A stretch of 64,000 nt of DNA from assembly GCA_017463985.1 (NCBI GenBank), contig JAFUEH010000036.1, positions 1 through 64,000 on the forward strand. Reading direction: 5' to 3'. The notes below the pieces were generated by a model that was not told the origin of the DNA, did not search any database, and saw nothing but the letters and a program-made list of their open reading frames with translations. Shown one piece after another: positions 19,286 through 28,382 of this stretch; positions within the stretch are counted from its first letter, which is position 1, and each line of letters begins with the position of its first letter. The DNA comes from Eubacterium sp. (GTDB taxonomy: Bacteria; Bacillota; Clostridia; Oscillospirales; Acutalibacteraceae). Position numbers and translations under genes: made by a program.

Positions 19286-20083
19286 GTAAGAGCAAATATC
19301 TAACAATTTAATAAGCAGTATTTTCAATTAACTATGGTGATTTGGGTAAGTGTCATAAGCAATTAGTGAGCGTTGCGAGCATTTCTATTATTTTTGTATT
19401 TATCACGCCATAGATTTATATTCTCAAATTATTGAAGTAAGTCATATCTTTCGCATATTCATGTATCAATTTGTTGTCAGTGTTGATTTGTATATGTAAG
19501 TGCCATCGACTATATATTTTTTTCAAAGAATCGGAATATTCTAAGTTTTATTTTAAGAGATTTTCAAATGCTTTTTTTACAAATCTGCCTTTTTACCTTC
19601 TGCAAATCAATTTATGTTGGCTACTCATCCTTAGTGAGATTTTTTTGCAAAATCGACAGGTGGGTGTAGGTTGTTTATTTCCAAAATATTGTGAGATATA
19701 TTACAATCGCGGTTGGTTTATGATTTTTATTATGGCAATGTATTCTATTTATCCCTTTCTCTTTAAATTGTTCCAACGTTTTGATAAATGAAAAGCCGCT
19801 GAAAAAACATGACTGGCTGCCAATTCAGATGTGATATTTGTTACTTTTTCTTTCGTAGTAGTGATGGTGTTGTGTATAATACTTCGCAGATTTTGTAAGG
19901 ACATTTATGACTGTAATGAAATATGGTTGACAAGAATACCTGTGTTTTAATTTTGTTTCTACTGTGAAAAGTATTATATAGTTTTGATTGCTGTTTGTAT
20001 TGTTGTCAGCGTGCTTATTTCAAAACTAGGGATAAAACTGTTGCTTATTATACACGTGGTTCACAAGAAGGAGGAAATCTATT
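19286..20083. other. AT-rich gap with no intact gene
   Basis: Nearly 800 bases of AT-rich sequence between ftsH and the membrane protein gene. Apart from the decayed acyltransferase-like reading frame described separately, it holds a TATAAT at 19875-19880 and a consensus TTGACA at 19927-19932 without a good partner at normal spacing. The ribosome site of the next gene is near its right end. No RNA gene or repeat was recognised. Confidence 0.6.
19370..19791 (+). pseudogene. Possible remnant of an acyltransferase-3-type membrane protein
   Basis: No complete gene, but pieces in more than one frame resemble the N-terminal part of acyltransferase family 3 membrane proteins. A hydrophobic segment near 19370-19410 runs into a stop. 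The frame from 19471 then gives FFKESEYSKFYFKRFSNAF, like the KFYxKRFxRI segment, and ends RGWFMIFIMAMYSIYPFLFK, like the WF...YxxYPxxxK segment. The rest of the roughly 330-residue protein is absent. This is recognition by eye. If right, it is a truncated, frameshifted O-acyltransferase for a surface glycan, decayed within the AT-rich island. Confidence 0.33.
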
Positions 20084-21619
20084 TTGATAAAGAAGAATTC
20101 ACATTCAGAATGTTTTTTATTAGTCGCTTTATTTACGATATTATCTGTTGTCATGTTGTTAATCCCATTATCAGTAGATGATACGTATTATGTGTATCGT
20201 GAATTTAATGGACCCATTGACATTCTAAAGTATGCAGCAGGCTATGGGAACGGAAGAATAATTGGCAACTTTATGGGTGTTGTATTATCTAAGAATAGAA
20301 TCATATCAGCGTTCGTAAGAGCGGGTGCAATAACATATATTATTTACTGCGTTTCAAGACTTAGTTGTATAAACAATAAATATTCAGGTCAAGAAAATGG
20401 GAAGCAATATGGACTCTTGATTACTTTACTTTCCTCTCTTGTTGTTTTGGGAATAGGTAGTTTTACTTTTGCCGAATGTTTCGCATGGATTAGTGCATTT
20501 TGTAATTACACATTACCAATGTGTATTTTCTTGCCATGTATCATATTTGTTATGAGACGGGATATAGATAATGTAAATACGTTTATATGGTTTAGTGTGT
20601 TTATTGCCGCAGTAGCAGAGCAACTGTTTTCTGAACAAAATACATTGGTTTGCCTTTATTTTTCCGGGATAGTTTTTCTAATTGCTCTAATTAAAAGAAG
20701 TAGATTGTTATTAAAAAAAATAACACCAATGCTGGCTGGAAATATTCTTGGTGCTGCTATAATGCTTTACGCACGAATGTTTTTAGCATCTGATAATGGC
20801 GTTGTTGATACAAAAAGTTATCAAAGCATTCATATTTTCGATCTCAAGGATTTGATTCATAATGCTTTTGTTAATACCGGTCATATTTTCACATATCTGA
20901 TCTTTAATTTGGTTTTGATTTGTTTATTCGCCTTTGAGGGACTGGTTATTATTAAAGATAAAAAGAGATTTAGATTCAAGCTTATTAGAATATTCTTTTA
21001 TGTATTTCCGGTTTTAGCACTAATTACTATTATCTTATATGAAAAAAAGACAACTTTAGGTATTCTGCCGGTAATGGCATCGTTTGTCATTTTTGTATTT
21101 TTAATAGTATATGTTGTTTTTCTTATTAATGATAAAACACTTAGAAACAATTTTCTTTTATCTCTAGGTTTCTCCGTGTTGACGTTAGTTCATTTGTTAT
21201 TTGTTGATCCAATAAATTCTAGACTTTCTTTCTGTTTTTATATTTTTGCTGCTTTAAGTGCCATGCAGCTATTTGGGTATATAGTTTCTCTGGTAGGCGA
21301 GTCCAAAACTAAGCATATAAATCGCGCGCTATTGGCTCTTCTATGTGTTCTGCTTGTGTTTTTATTATCGGTTTATGCTAGTGTCTATGTTACTAATAAG
21401 AAATTGGATGAATACTGCAGATACCAAGTGTCACAAAATGTTTCTGAAATTGATGTGTGTCCACTAACGGACACTAAATATTACCACCATTCATCAGTTG
21501 AAGATAGATTGGGCTACGTTTATTATAACAATACGCCCAAGGATATTCAATTCAATGTGATCAGTCGAAAGACTTGGTTGAAGGAACGGTATAATGACGG
21601 CGCATACAAAAACAATTAA
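20084..21619 (+). CDS. Polytopic membrane protein, DUF6056-like
   Basis: 511-residue integral membrane protein with about 11-12 hydrophobic segments. After the first TM comes an external loop with VDDTYYVYREFNG, and then YGNGRIIGNFMG; the paired acidic residues and the NGR motif recall DUF6056 and related GT-C-like membrane proteins that modify or transfer surface glycans. It starts with TTG, supported by AAGGAGG ten bases upstream. Base composition is markedly AT-richer than ftsH or the ABC genes around it, and codon choice (many ATA, TTA, AGA) differs too, suggesting horizontal acquisition. A strong terminator follows at 21730. Function is inferred only from class. Confidence 0.75.
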   Translation: MIKKNSHSECFLLVALFTILSVVMLLIPLSVDDTYYVYREFNGPIDILKYAAGYGNGRIIGNFMGVVLSKNRIISAFVRAGAITYIIYCVSRLSCINNKYSGQENGKQYGLLITLLSSLVVLGIGSFTFAECFAWISAFCNYTLPMCIFLPCIIFVMRRDIDNVNTFIWFSVFIAAVAEQLFSEQNTLVCLYFSGIVFLIALIKRSRLLLKKITPMLAGNILGAAIMLYARMFLASDNGVVDTKSYQSIHIFDLKDLIHNAFVNTGHIFTYLIFNLVLICLFAFEGLVIIKDKKRFRFKLIRIFFYVFPVLALITIILYEKKTTLGILPVMASFVIFVFLIVYVVFLINDKTLRNNFLLSLGFSVLTLVHLLFVDPINSRLSFCFYIFAALSAMQLFGYIVSLVGESKTKHINRALLALLCVLLVFLLSVYASVYVTNKKLDEYCRYQVSQNVSEIDVCPLTDTKYYHHSSVEDRLGYVYYNNTPKDIQFNVISRKTWLKERYNDGAYKNN

Positions 21620-21729
21620 AGATGTTGTGATGTGGTGTTTATACATCTATCTTCTGGTTCGTTGGAATAATTATCAAACACTGCCCTTTGAACGCTTAAT
21701 CCTCAAAGGAATGTCGATTCGTCTGCCTT

Positions 21730-21768
21730 ACCGCTGTGAACGATTCTGTTCACGGCGGTTTTTTCTTA
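21730..21768 (+). terminator. Strong rho-independent terminator; right copy of 16-bp repeat
   Basis: ACCGCTGTGAAC (21730-21741) pairs with GTTCACGGCGGT (21748-21759), 12 bp with one G-U and a 6-base loop, followed by TTTTTTCTT. The first 16 bases are identical to 19223-19238. Confidence 0.85.
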
Positions 21769-21847
21769 CCAAATCTTTACTTTCTTTTCGTTTGGCATTA
21801 ACTATTATGGATTACAATACAAATATATTATATAAAGGGGTGTCGAC

Positions 21848-22597
21848 ATGAAGATCATCGAATGTGTCAATTTATCAAAGCATTATTTGGCCGGCGATAC
21901 TGTCGTCAAGGCGCTGGACGGTATTAGCGTTGCGTTTGAGGAGGGAGAATTCTGTGCTGTGACCGGTCCTTCCGGATCTGGTAAATCTACTTTCCTCCAC
22001 GTGCTCTCATCACTGGAAAATCCGACCGGCGGTTCTGTGATTTATAATGAAAAGCCGCTGAACGGTTACAGCGATAACCAGCTGTCGATATTGCGCCGCC
22101 GTCGCTTTGGCTTTGTGTTCCAGGCCTATAACCTTGTGAACGAGCTGACGGGAATGGAAAATATCTTGCTGCCGATCATGCTGGATAAGAAAAAGCCTGA
22201 CTGGGATTACTTGGATCATATTGTGCAGATGCTCGGTATTGAAAACCGGCTGGAGCATTTGCCTTCCGCGTTATCCGGCGGTCAGCAGCAACGTATTGCT
22301 ATTGCGCGTGCGCTGGCAAATAAGCCGACGGTACTATTCGCTGACGAGCCGACCGGTAATCTTGACGGCAAGAGCGGCCGTGAGGTGCTGTCCCTGCTGA
22401 AGTATGCCGCTAAGGAGTTAGGGATTACGTTGATCTTAGTAACGCATGACCCGCAGGTAGCCGCACAGGCTGACCGCGTGATCACGATTGAAGACGGCCA
22501 TGTTGTTAACGATATGATCGGTGTTTCGGCTGTACAAAACGAGGATGAAAATACGGCGGAAGCGATTGACGCTTTGACCGTTACGGCAGAGGAATAA
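21848..22597 (+). CDS. ABC transporter ATP-binding protein (MacB/LolD type)
   Basis: 249-residue ATPase. Walker A GPSGSGKST is at 40-48, the signature is [16 protein letters not shown], Walker B is VLFADEPTGNLDG and the H-loop is LVTHD. DEPTGNLDGKSG is typical of the LolD/MacB/FtsE branch that works with FtsX-domain permeases and is usually mechanotransmitting or exporting rather than importing. AAAGGGGTG precedes the ATG. It is the first gene of a three-gene operon, ten bases before the permease. The last 20 or so residues are an acidic tail. The substrate is unknown. Confidence 0.93.
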   Translation: MKIIECVNLSKHYLAGDTVVKALDGISVAFEEGEFCAVTGPSGSGKSTFLHVLSSLENPTGGSVIYNEKPLNGYSDNQLSILRRRRFGFVFQAYNLVNELTGMENILLPIMLDKKKPDWDYLDHIVQMLGIENRLEHLPSALSGGQQQRIAIARALANKPTVLFADEPTGNLDGKSGREVLSLLKYAAKELGITLILVTHDPQVAAQADRVITIEDGHVVNDMIGVSAVQNEDENTAEAIDALTVTAEE

Positions 22598-22606
22598 GGA
22601 GCGCTT

Positions 22607-25429
22607 ATGAAAAGAAAAATGTTGACTGTGAATACGCTCGCTGTCGGTAATTTGAAGCACCGTCGCAAGCAATATTCCATCATGATCATCGGCATCTTGC
22701 TGGCCATGGTTTTCTCCTCCTCTGTCCTGTTCTTCCTGTTTTCGCTGAATGCTTCGGAGGCCGCTATGAAACGTACCCTTTACGGTAATCAGAATATGGC
22801 CTGGTTAGAAGCAGATGAAGCGGTGCTGGAGGAGGCGCGCAGTAAGAACCTGATCGAAGCTTACGGCACAGCGCACGATCTTGGCTATGTTTATACTGAC
22901 GACGAGCAGCTTGGCGCCGCTGTGGCATGGTGCGACGATGCTTTCAGATCCATTCAGGAGCAATCTCTGCTGGAAGGTGAATATCCGACAGCTGCCAATG
23001 AGATTGCTGCCGAAAAAAGCGCTTTGGTACGCCTTGGCGTCGAGCCAAAGGTCGGTGCCACGCTTAAGGTGAAGATGAAGGTACAGAATGGGATGAAATG
23101 GCTGGAGCAGCCTGTTGACAAGGAATTGACCGTGGTCGGTATCCTTCGGGATAAAAAGGCTAATTTCGGTCAGTATTATTATACAGGCGACGACAGCTTT
23201 AAGAATATTCCGTGTATCTTTACTGCGGATAATACGCTGACAGAGCCGGGCGGTAAGGCGCTGACTGTCGGCTATTTCAAGATCAAGAACATTGGGGATA
23301 TCTATAAAGACGATTCACCCATTGTAAAGTTTTTTGAGGATAAGGAGCTTTCGCTGTGGGAAAGCGATCATTTTATGGAGATGGACAGCCGCTGGCTCGG
23401 CAGCGGACTGGGCGACCTCACCGGTAAAATAGAGTTTGCCGTTGTGTTGGCCGTTGTGCTGACGGTCGCTTCGGCACTGATCATCGTGAACGCCTTTAAC
23501 GCCAATCTCAAGGAACGGAAAAAACAGATCGGCTTGCTACGTGCGGTTGGTACGACAAAACGGCAGATCATCCATATATTCTCGCGAGAGGCTTTGTTAA
23601 TCAGTTTAATTTGTGCGCCGATGAGTCTGTTGATTTCCTTATTCGGCGTAAAGTTGCTGGCCTCTTGGCTATTTGACGATACCTTTGTCTTTGTTGCCAA
23701 GTGGTGGGTGCTGATCGTATGCGTTGTGATCAGCGTAATTACGGTTATGCTGGCGTCGCTGATTCCGCTGCTTTCCGCGTCAAAAACGACGCCGATGCAA
23801 GCGATCCGCAATATTGATGCCGCCAGAAAGCTAAAAAATACGAAGATCAAAACACAGCGTTCTTACCGTCCGCAGGCGTTACTGGCAAAGCGTAATGAAG
23901 CGCTTCACCGCGGCAGCCGATTCGCTGTCATTTTCATGCTGGTGATCACCATTGTGATTTCCTGCGTCGGCTTCACCGCTCTTATGCAGGAATATAATTA
24001 TAGCTATGATACCGGTTATGATTATGAGTTTTGGGGGATCGAAAACGACGTTTGGGTCAGTGGCAATCTTATCAATACCGCAACAGAAGGCGGTATGACG
24101 GAAAACGACCGTCAGCAGCTGCTTTCCTTCCCGTACATAAAAACTGCTGATGGCGTTAAAAGCTGCTATGTGAACCTGCAAATTCCGGAATTCAGCGACT
24201 ATTTTGTGGCGCTTGCCGGCGACTTCAGCGCGGCCTATTGGTATAATTACCAAACCGATGACGATAGCTGGTATATGCCAACGACAAAGGCAGAATGGGA
24301 AGAGTATGCCAAAACGCGGGAATATAATGAGGATTATCAGGCGATCAAGCAGCGCTTTGGCGTACAGGGTGAATATTTCCCGACTGGGCTTAGCGCCGGC
24401 AGCAGCGAATCGATTGCTGAACTGGAAAGTGCTGTTATTGACGGCAAAATCGACATTGCTAAGCTCAACAGCGGTGAACAAATCCTACTTTTAGCGCCGG
24501 AAAAGGCAGCCTTCTATGTACAGCGTGAAAAACGCTATGACGGCTATTTTTCTTCCGTTGATAAGGACAGCGATATTAAACCGGACAGGGAGTACCTGGT
24601 GGAGGGAGAATGTCCTTACCGTGCCGGAGATAAGCTTGTTTTAGATATTTACACTGCGTCGGCACAGAATATGTCGGAGGATACGTATGATACCGAGCTC
24701 GGCTATTCGCTGCCGCCTGATATTCAGCAGTCAAAAAAAGAGGTGACGGTCGGTGCGATCATTTCGCCGGAACGCTTCAGTGAGATGAATTCCGTGCTGC
24801 ATAGCAATAGCTATTATGATCTTGGCTTCTTTACGACGACGCAGGGCATGGAGCATTTTGTCGAGGGACGTAAATACCAGTCAATGTCGCTGAAAGCCGT
24901 CGGCGCGCTGGACGATGAGACGGACGCCGCTATCACGGAATACCTTGAACCGATCGCAACGCGCTATAACGCACAGGCTACCTCTGTTTATCAAATGCAT
25001 AAGGAAACGAAAACAGCTGTCCGGACAGCAATGATGTCGCTGGCTGCGATCATTATTCTGTTTTTTGCCATCTCTGCGAGCGTAATCAATAATACCTTGG
25101 CGGCCGGTATACGTGAAAATAAACGTGAGCTCGGTACGCTGCGCGCAGTCGGCGCGTCCTCCGGCGTGCTGGTCATGTCTTATATCCGTCAGCTGCTGTC
25201 GATGTTCGCTTGGGGATACGGCTTTGGATTTTTGGCCACACTGCTGCTGTTCATCGGTTTCAGTATTTACAGCAAAATGATGGAGGGCAACTTCCGTTGG
25301 TCAGACGTCGTGGTGTGGCCGGCACTGGTGATGTGCCTGCTGCTGTTCGCAATGTGTGCCATGAATCTGTGGTCAAAGGTTCATAAGGAAATGAAAAACA
25401 GTATTGTTGAAAATATAAGAGAGCTATAG
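22607..25429 (+). CDS. ABC transporter permease with two FtsX domains
   Basis: 940-residue permease. TM1 is at about 24-46. A large extracytoplasmic domain (about 50-270) is followed by an FtsX block of three TMs (about 275-400, with LKERKKQIGLLRAVGTTKRQII). A fourth TM then opens a second external region (about 450-780), and a second FtsX block (about 805-920, with ENKRELGTLRAVGASSGVLV) ends the protein. The duplicated FtsX layout is that of large type VII ABC permeases. It pairs with the upstream ATPase and is followed nine bases later by a secreted membrane-anchored partner. AAGGAG lies before the ATG. The role could be lipoprotein or peptide export, or cell-envelope signalling; the sequence does not decide. 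Confidence 0.9.
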   Translation: MKRKMLTVNTLAVGNLKHRRKQYSIMIIGILLAMVFSSSVLFFLFSLNASEAAMKRTLYGNQNMAWLEADEAVLEEARSKNLIEAYGTAHDLGYVYTDDEQLGAAVAWCDDAFRSIQEQSLLEGEYPTAANEIAAEKSALVRLGVEPKVGATLKVKMKVQNGMKWLEQPVDKELTVVGILRDKKANFGQYYYTGDDSFKNIPCIFTADNTLTEPGGKALTVGYFKIKNIGDIYKDDSPIVKFFEDKELSLWESDHFMEMDSRWLGSGLGDLTGKIEFAVVLAVVLTVASALIIVNAFNANLKERKKQIGLLRAVGTTKRQIIHIFSREALLISLICAPMSLLISLFGVKLLASWLFDDTFVFVAKWWVLIVCVVISVITVMLASLIPLLSASKTTPMQAIRNIDAARKLKNTKIKTQRSYRPQALLAKRNEALHRGSRFAVIFMLVITIVISCVGFTALMQEYNYSYDTGYDYEFWGIENDVWVSGNLINTATEGGMTENDRQQLLSFPYIKTADGVKSCYVNLQIPEFSDYFVALAGDFSAAYWYNYQTDDDSWYMPTTKAEWEEYAKTREYNEDYQAIKQRFGVQGEYFPTGLSAGSSESIAELESAVIDGKIDIAKLNSGEQILLLAPEKAAFYVQREKRYDGYFSSVDKDSDIKPDREYLVEGECPYRAGDKLVLDIYTASAQNMSEDTYDTELGYSLPPDIQQSKKEVTVGAIISPERFSEMNSVLHSNSYYDLGFFTTTQGMEHFVEGRKYQSMSLKAVGALDDETDAAITEYLEPIATRYNAQATSVYQMHKETKTAVRTAMMSLAAIIILFFAISASVINNTLAAGIRENKRELGTLRAVGASSGVLVMSYIRQLLSMFAWGYGFGFLATLLLFIGFSIYSKMMEGNFRWSDVVVWPALVMCLLLFAMCAMNLWSKVHKEMKNSIVENIREL

Positions 25430-25438
25430 GAGGAAAGT

Positions 25439-26431
25439 ATGAAAAAAATCGGATTATTGATGCTGACGGCGCTGCTTCTGCTGAGCCTATCCGTTACCGC
25501 CTTTGCAGAAGAAGGAAATATTCATTATACAGAGGAGGAAGAAACGCAGCCCCAAGCGGTACAGACAGTGGAAGAAACAACCGTAGACGCCTCACAGCCG
25601 CGCTTGATGGTGACGGATTATTCCTTAGATACAGATCATCTGTCGCCGGATCATGAGAGTACGCTGTCTGTTACGTTGAAAAATTTCAGCAATACGAAGG
25701 CAATCAGGAATATTAAGTTGTCCCTGACAGAGGAAACAGGCAATATCAAAATTCTCGGTACCGGCACCCAGTTCGTTGACAGTATCGGTACGAATAAAAC
25801 TTATGTATGGACTGTCACACTGACAGCGTCAAAAACGGCGACGATCGGTGAGCACGCCCTGAGTCTTTCCGCTGAATATGAGGACCGTTACTATACCGGC
25901 TATTCTGCTTCCGATACGATTCGTCTGAACGTCTATCAGACAGTCAGTCTGGATTATAACGGCGTTCAGTTGCCAGTGAAAATGGTGCAGGAGGAGACGT
26001 CCAGCGTTGATATGACGCTGATCAATTCCGGTAAAACAAAGCTGCGTAATATTCAGATTACCTTTGATATTACCGGTGTTGAATCAGGCGGCACCGCATT
26101 CGTTGGCGAGCTGGAGCCCGGTGCAACGGCGAATGCGTCCGTTAATTTACGTGCTGCCGGCGATATGCTCGGTGAAACGAGCGGTACGGCAACGATCAGC
26201 TATGAGGATGAATTTGGCACACCCTATTCACAGACGGTTGATCTTTCAACCACCGTGGAGGAGGCGATTTTGCCGGAACTGCCGGAAGAGGAGGAGACGT
26301 CGCAGAGCCGTTTCCCGTTTTGGTGGGCGTTTCTGCTCGGCGGGCTTGTGCTTGGCGGTGCAATCGGCGCAGCCATACCGATCGCTATCCACTCCCATAA
26401 GCAACGCCTTGCTGACGAAGCAATGCTATAA
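25439..26431 (+). CDS. Secreted, membrane-anchored protein with CARDB-like domains
   Basis: 330 residues. The signal peptide ends near AFA at 21-23. Two beta-rich units follow, about 55-170 (LSPDHESTLSVTLKNFSNTKAIRN) and 175-275 (VKMVQEETSSVDMTLINSGKTKLRN); both have the CARDB/alpha-galactosidase-NPCBM-like Ig pattern of a hydrophobic strand, an N-S-G or N-F-S turn and another strand. An acidic linker leads to a single C-terminal TM (about 293-318) and a short basic tail. It is the last gene of the ABC operon, with GGAGG before the ATG. It is probably an extracellular accessory to the FtsX-type permease; such pairs are known in Clostridia. The exact role is inference. Confidence 0.8.
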   Translation: MKKIGLLMLTALLLLSLSVTAFAEEGNIHYTEEEETQPQAVQTVEETTVDASQPRLMVTDYSLDTDHLSPDHESTLSVTLKNFSNTKAIRNIKLSLTEETGNIKILGTGTQFVDSIGTNKTYVWTVTLTASKTATIGEHALSLSAEYEDRYYTGYSASDTIRLNVYQTVSLDYNGVQLPVKMVQEETSSVDMTLINSGKTKLRNIQITFDITGVESGGTAFVGELEPGATANASVNLRAAGDMLGETSGTATISYEDEFGTPYSQTVDLSTTVEEAILPELPEEEETSQSRFPFWWAFLLGGLVLGGAIGAAIPIAIHSHKQRLADEAML

Positions 26432-26443
26432 GATATAAAAAGA

Positions 26444-26479
26444 AACCGCAGGCATGAAAATTACCTGCGGTTATTTTTT
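26444..26479. terminator. Bidirectional terminator between convergent operons
   Basis: AACCGCAGG (26444-26452) pairs with CCTGCGGTT (26464-26472). The plus strand continues ATTTTTTG and the minus strand TTTCTTTTT, so it can end both the ABC operon and the GtrA-like gene. Confidence 0.85.
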
Positions 26480-26489
26480 GCGTTTGCTT

Positions 26490-27320
26490 TTATACCTCTA
26501 CCTCGTCACCAAGCTTTTCTGCGACAAAGAAAAAGAATACGATCTCTCCGATACCGAATATGACGGAGCCGCTGATCAGTGCCGCAATAACAGCCGTTGT
26601 CGGCGCTGTGTCGCCACCGGTATAGCTGACGTTGCCTGCCACCAGCAGTATAATACCGGCTACAAACAGTACCAGTGCGCTGATAAGAAACTTCTTCGCC
26701 AGCGCTTCGTTGACAACCTTTTTGGTAGCAATCAGCGCTTCGTTTGCCTCGGCGGCAGCCTTGCGCGCCTTCTTCTCTGCCTTTGCCTCCTTGCTTTCGG
26801 GGAGAATCACAAACTTATCCATCAAAAAGACAAAGCACATAGTGAAGAAAGACATAATCGTCTGTCCGGCGAAATCGCGTATGGCAACAGTGGTAGCCGA
26901 GGTGTTGAACCAAGGGATCAGCTCACCGAGCCATACATCCAGCTTTGGCCCAAGAACGGTGGAATAGACAATGATGAATAATATCATGATGAGCGTTGCT
27001 GTGATCGCATAAGTGATATTGCTGGCGCTCTTAAAGGTTTTCTTCCTGTTGAGCGCAAACGAGATCATGTTGCCGGCCATCACCGATACAAAGTATGCCA
27101 CCAAATCATATAGCATCCCTGAATCGTAGTGGAAAACCCAAAAATCGATCGGCGGCAGTGCTTTGGAGTGCAAGGGAATGAGTACCAGTGCGCCGAGCAC
27201 AAAGAAGGTAACGCCCTGCGTAGCACCGGAGCACATACTAAAGGCAAAGAACTTCATGACCTGCCACAGCTGCGCATTTTTGTCGGTCCATCGCTTAAAA
27301 GCGGATTGCTTATCAGCCAT
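26490..27320 (-). CDS. GtrA-like membrane protein
   Basis: 276-residue membrane protein. Residues about 20-150 carry a GtrA-type four-helix pattern (MKFFAFSMCSGATQGVTFF, then AGNMISFALNRKKTFKS with the NRxxTF motif after the third helix). GtrA proteins help move lipid-linked sugars across the membrane. After a Lys/Ala/Glu-rich cytosolic stretch (about 178-210) come two more TMs near the C-terminus, so the protein is longer than plain GtrA (about 120-150). AGGAGG precedes the ATG. It lies 12 bases after the ppa stop and is probably co-transcribed with it, although no functional link is evident. Confidence 0.75.
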   Translation of the reverse strand: MADKQSAFKRWTDKNAQLWQVMKFFAFSMCSGATQGVTFFVLGALVLIPLHSKALPPIDFWVFHYDSGMLYDLVAYFVSVMAGNMISFALNRKKTFKSASNITYAITATLIMILFIIVYSTVLGPKLDVWLGELIPWFNTSATTVAIRDFAGQTIMSFFTMCFVFLMDKFVILPESKEAKAEKKARKAAAEANEALIATKKVVNEALAKKFLISALVLFVAGIILLVAGNVSYTGGDTAPTTAVIAALISGSVIFGIGEIVFFFFVAEKLGDEVEV

Positions 27321-27332
27321 ATTGCCTCCTTA

Positions 27333-27866
27333 TTACATCTGGAAGTTTTGAATGTAAGAATCAATGCAGTTTTGGATGATCTCTTCTGCGACCTCGCGCG
27401 GTTGAACCTCCGTTACACTGGTGTTTTTACCGTGCTCCAGCGATTTGTAGACCTCAAAGAAATGCTTGATCTCCTCAAAACGGTGCGGCGGCAGCTGATC
27501 AATATCGTGATAAAAGCTGTAATTGGGATCGTTGACCGGAACCGCGATAATCTTTTCATCGCGTTGACCGCCGTCCTCCATAATCAGTACGCCGATCGGC
27601 ATACACTCGACGATGGTCATCGGGCGAATGATTTCGCTGCACAGAACGAGTACGTCCAGCGGATCCTTATCGTCGGCATAAGTGCGCGGAATAAAGCCGT
27701 AGTTCGCCGGATAGTGCGTAGAGGTAAATAATACGCGGTCGAGCTTTAGCATACCCGTTTCCTTGTCCAGCTCATACTTGTTTTTGCCGCCCTTTGAAAT
27801 CTCAATAACAGCATAGAACTTGTCCTTTTTAATTCTTTTCGGTGATATGTCATGCCAAATATTCAT
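27333..27866 (-). CDS. ppa: Inorganic pyrophosphatase, family I
   Basis: 177-residue soluble enzyme that hydrolyses pyrophosphate, pulling biosynthetic reactions forward. The signature DKDPLD (D66, D68, D71) binds the metals. Other conserved pieces are HYPANYGFIPRTYADD and the EIKHFFEVYKSLE segment. The start at MNIWHDIS is chosen because AGGAGG lies six bases upstream; a longer frame has no ribosome site. Family I is less common than the CBS or family II type in Clostridia but is well established. It has its own promoter at 27898-27926. Confidence 0.95.
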   Translation of the reverse strand: MNIWHDISPKRIKKDKFYAVIEISKGGKNKYELDKETGMLKLDRVLFTSTHYPANYGFIPRTYADDKDPLDVLVLCSEIIRPMTIVECMPIGVLIMEDGGQRDEKIIAVPVNDPNYSFYHDIDQLPPHRFEEIKHFFEVYKSLEHGKNTSVTEVQPREVAEEIIQNCIDSYIQNFQM

Positions 27867-27897
27867 GATCTTCCTCCTAACATGATTTACTGAACCT

Positions 27898-27926
27898 ATC
27901 TTATCACAACTTGTCGGCTGATTCAA
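27898..27926 (-). promoter_or_regulatory. Sigma-A promoter of ppa
   Basis: On the minus strand, TTGAAT (27921-27926) and TAAGAT (27898-27903) with 17 bp spacing, about 32 bases upstream of the ppa ATG. Confidence 0.5.
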
Positions 27927-27975
27927 TCCTAAATTACGGTTATACTGTCTTAGTTAAGTGTTGCGTATTCCTCTA

Positions 27976-28004
27976 TTGATTTTTGCTGTGCAAAAAGCTA
28001 TAAT
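27976..28004 (+). promoter_or_regulatory. Sigma-A promoter of the tautomerase-sirtuin operon
   Basis: TTGATT (27976-27981) and a perfect TATAAT (27999-28004) at 17 bp; a second TATAAT follows directly (28005-28010). Confidence 0.7.
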
Positions 28005-28032
28005 TATAATATAACAAAGAAGGAGTGATTGG

Positions 28033-28374
28033 ATGCCTTTTATTAATGTAAAAACGAATTCACCGCTCGCGGTGCAGTCGAAGGAGCAGCTCAAAGCGGC
28101 GCTGGGCGAAGCGATCACCGCTATTCCCGGGAAAAGTGAGTCTTGGCTGATGGTCAACGTGGAAGAAACAAGCGCGCTGTATTTTAAGGGTAGCGACGCG
28201 CCGTGCGCACTATTTGATGTTTCGATTTTCGGCAGTGCGTCCGACAGTGCTTATGAAGAGTTAACGCGCCGTCTCTGTGCCATTGCCGAGACTTATCTTG
28301 ACGTTCCGGCAGACCGTACGTATGTGAAGGCTACCGAGGTGGCGCATTGGGGCTGGAACAATATGAATTTCTAG
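28033..28374 (+). CDS. MIF-like phenylpyruvate tautomerase
   Basis: 113 residues, close to the usual length of macrophage migration inhibitory factor. It starts MPFINV, so after Met removal Pro becomes the N-terminal catalytic base, as in all MIF/4-oxalocrotonate tautomerases. LMVNVEE and AYLYF-like segments (SALYFKGSDAPCALFDVSIFG) match the trimer core. MIF homologs tautomerise keto/enol aromatic acids such as phenylpyruvate; the physiological role in bacteria is unclear. AAGGAGTG precedes the ATG. It is first in a three-gene operon, nine bases before the sirtuin gene. Confidence 0.88.
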   Translation: MPFINVKTNSPLAVQSKEQLKAALGEAITAIPGKSESWLMVNVEETSALYFKGSDAPCALFDVSIFGSASDSAYEELTRRLCAIAETYLDVPADRTYVKATEVAHWGWNNMNF

Positions 28375-28382
28375 GTGATAAG

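Noticed and set aside
21594..21851. 85-codon plus-strand frame spanning the terminator
   Set aside because: The frame runs through the strong terminator hairpin and T-run and into the ABC gene leader. No ribosome site and no domain.
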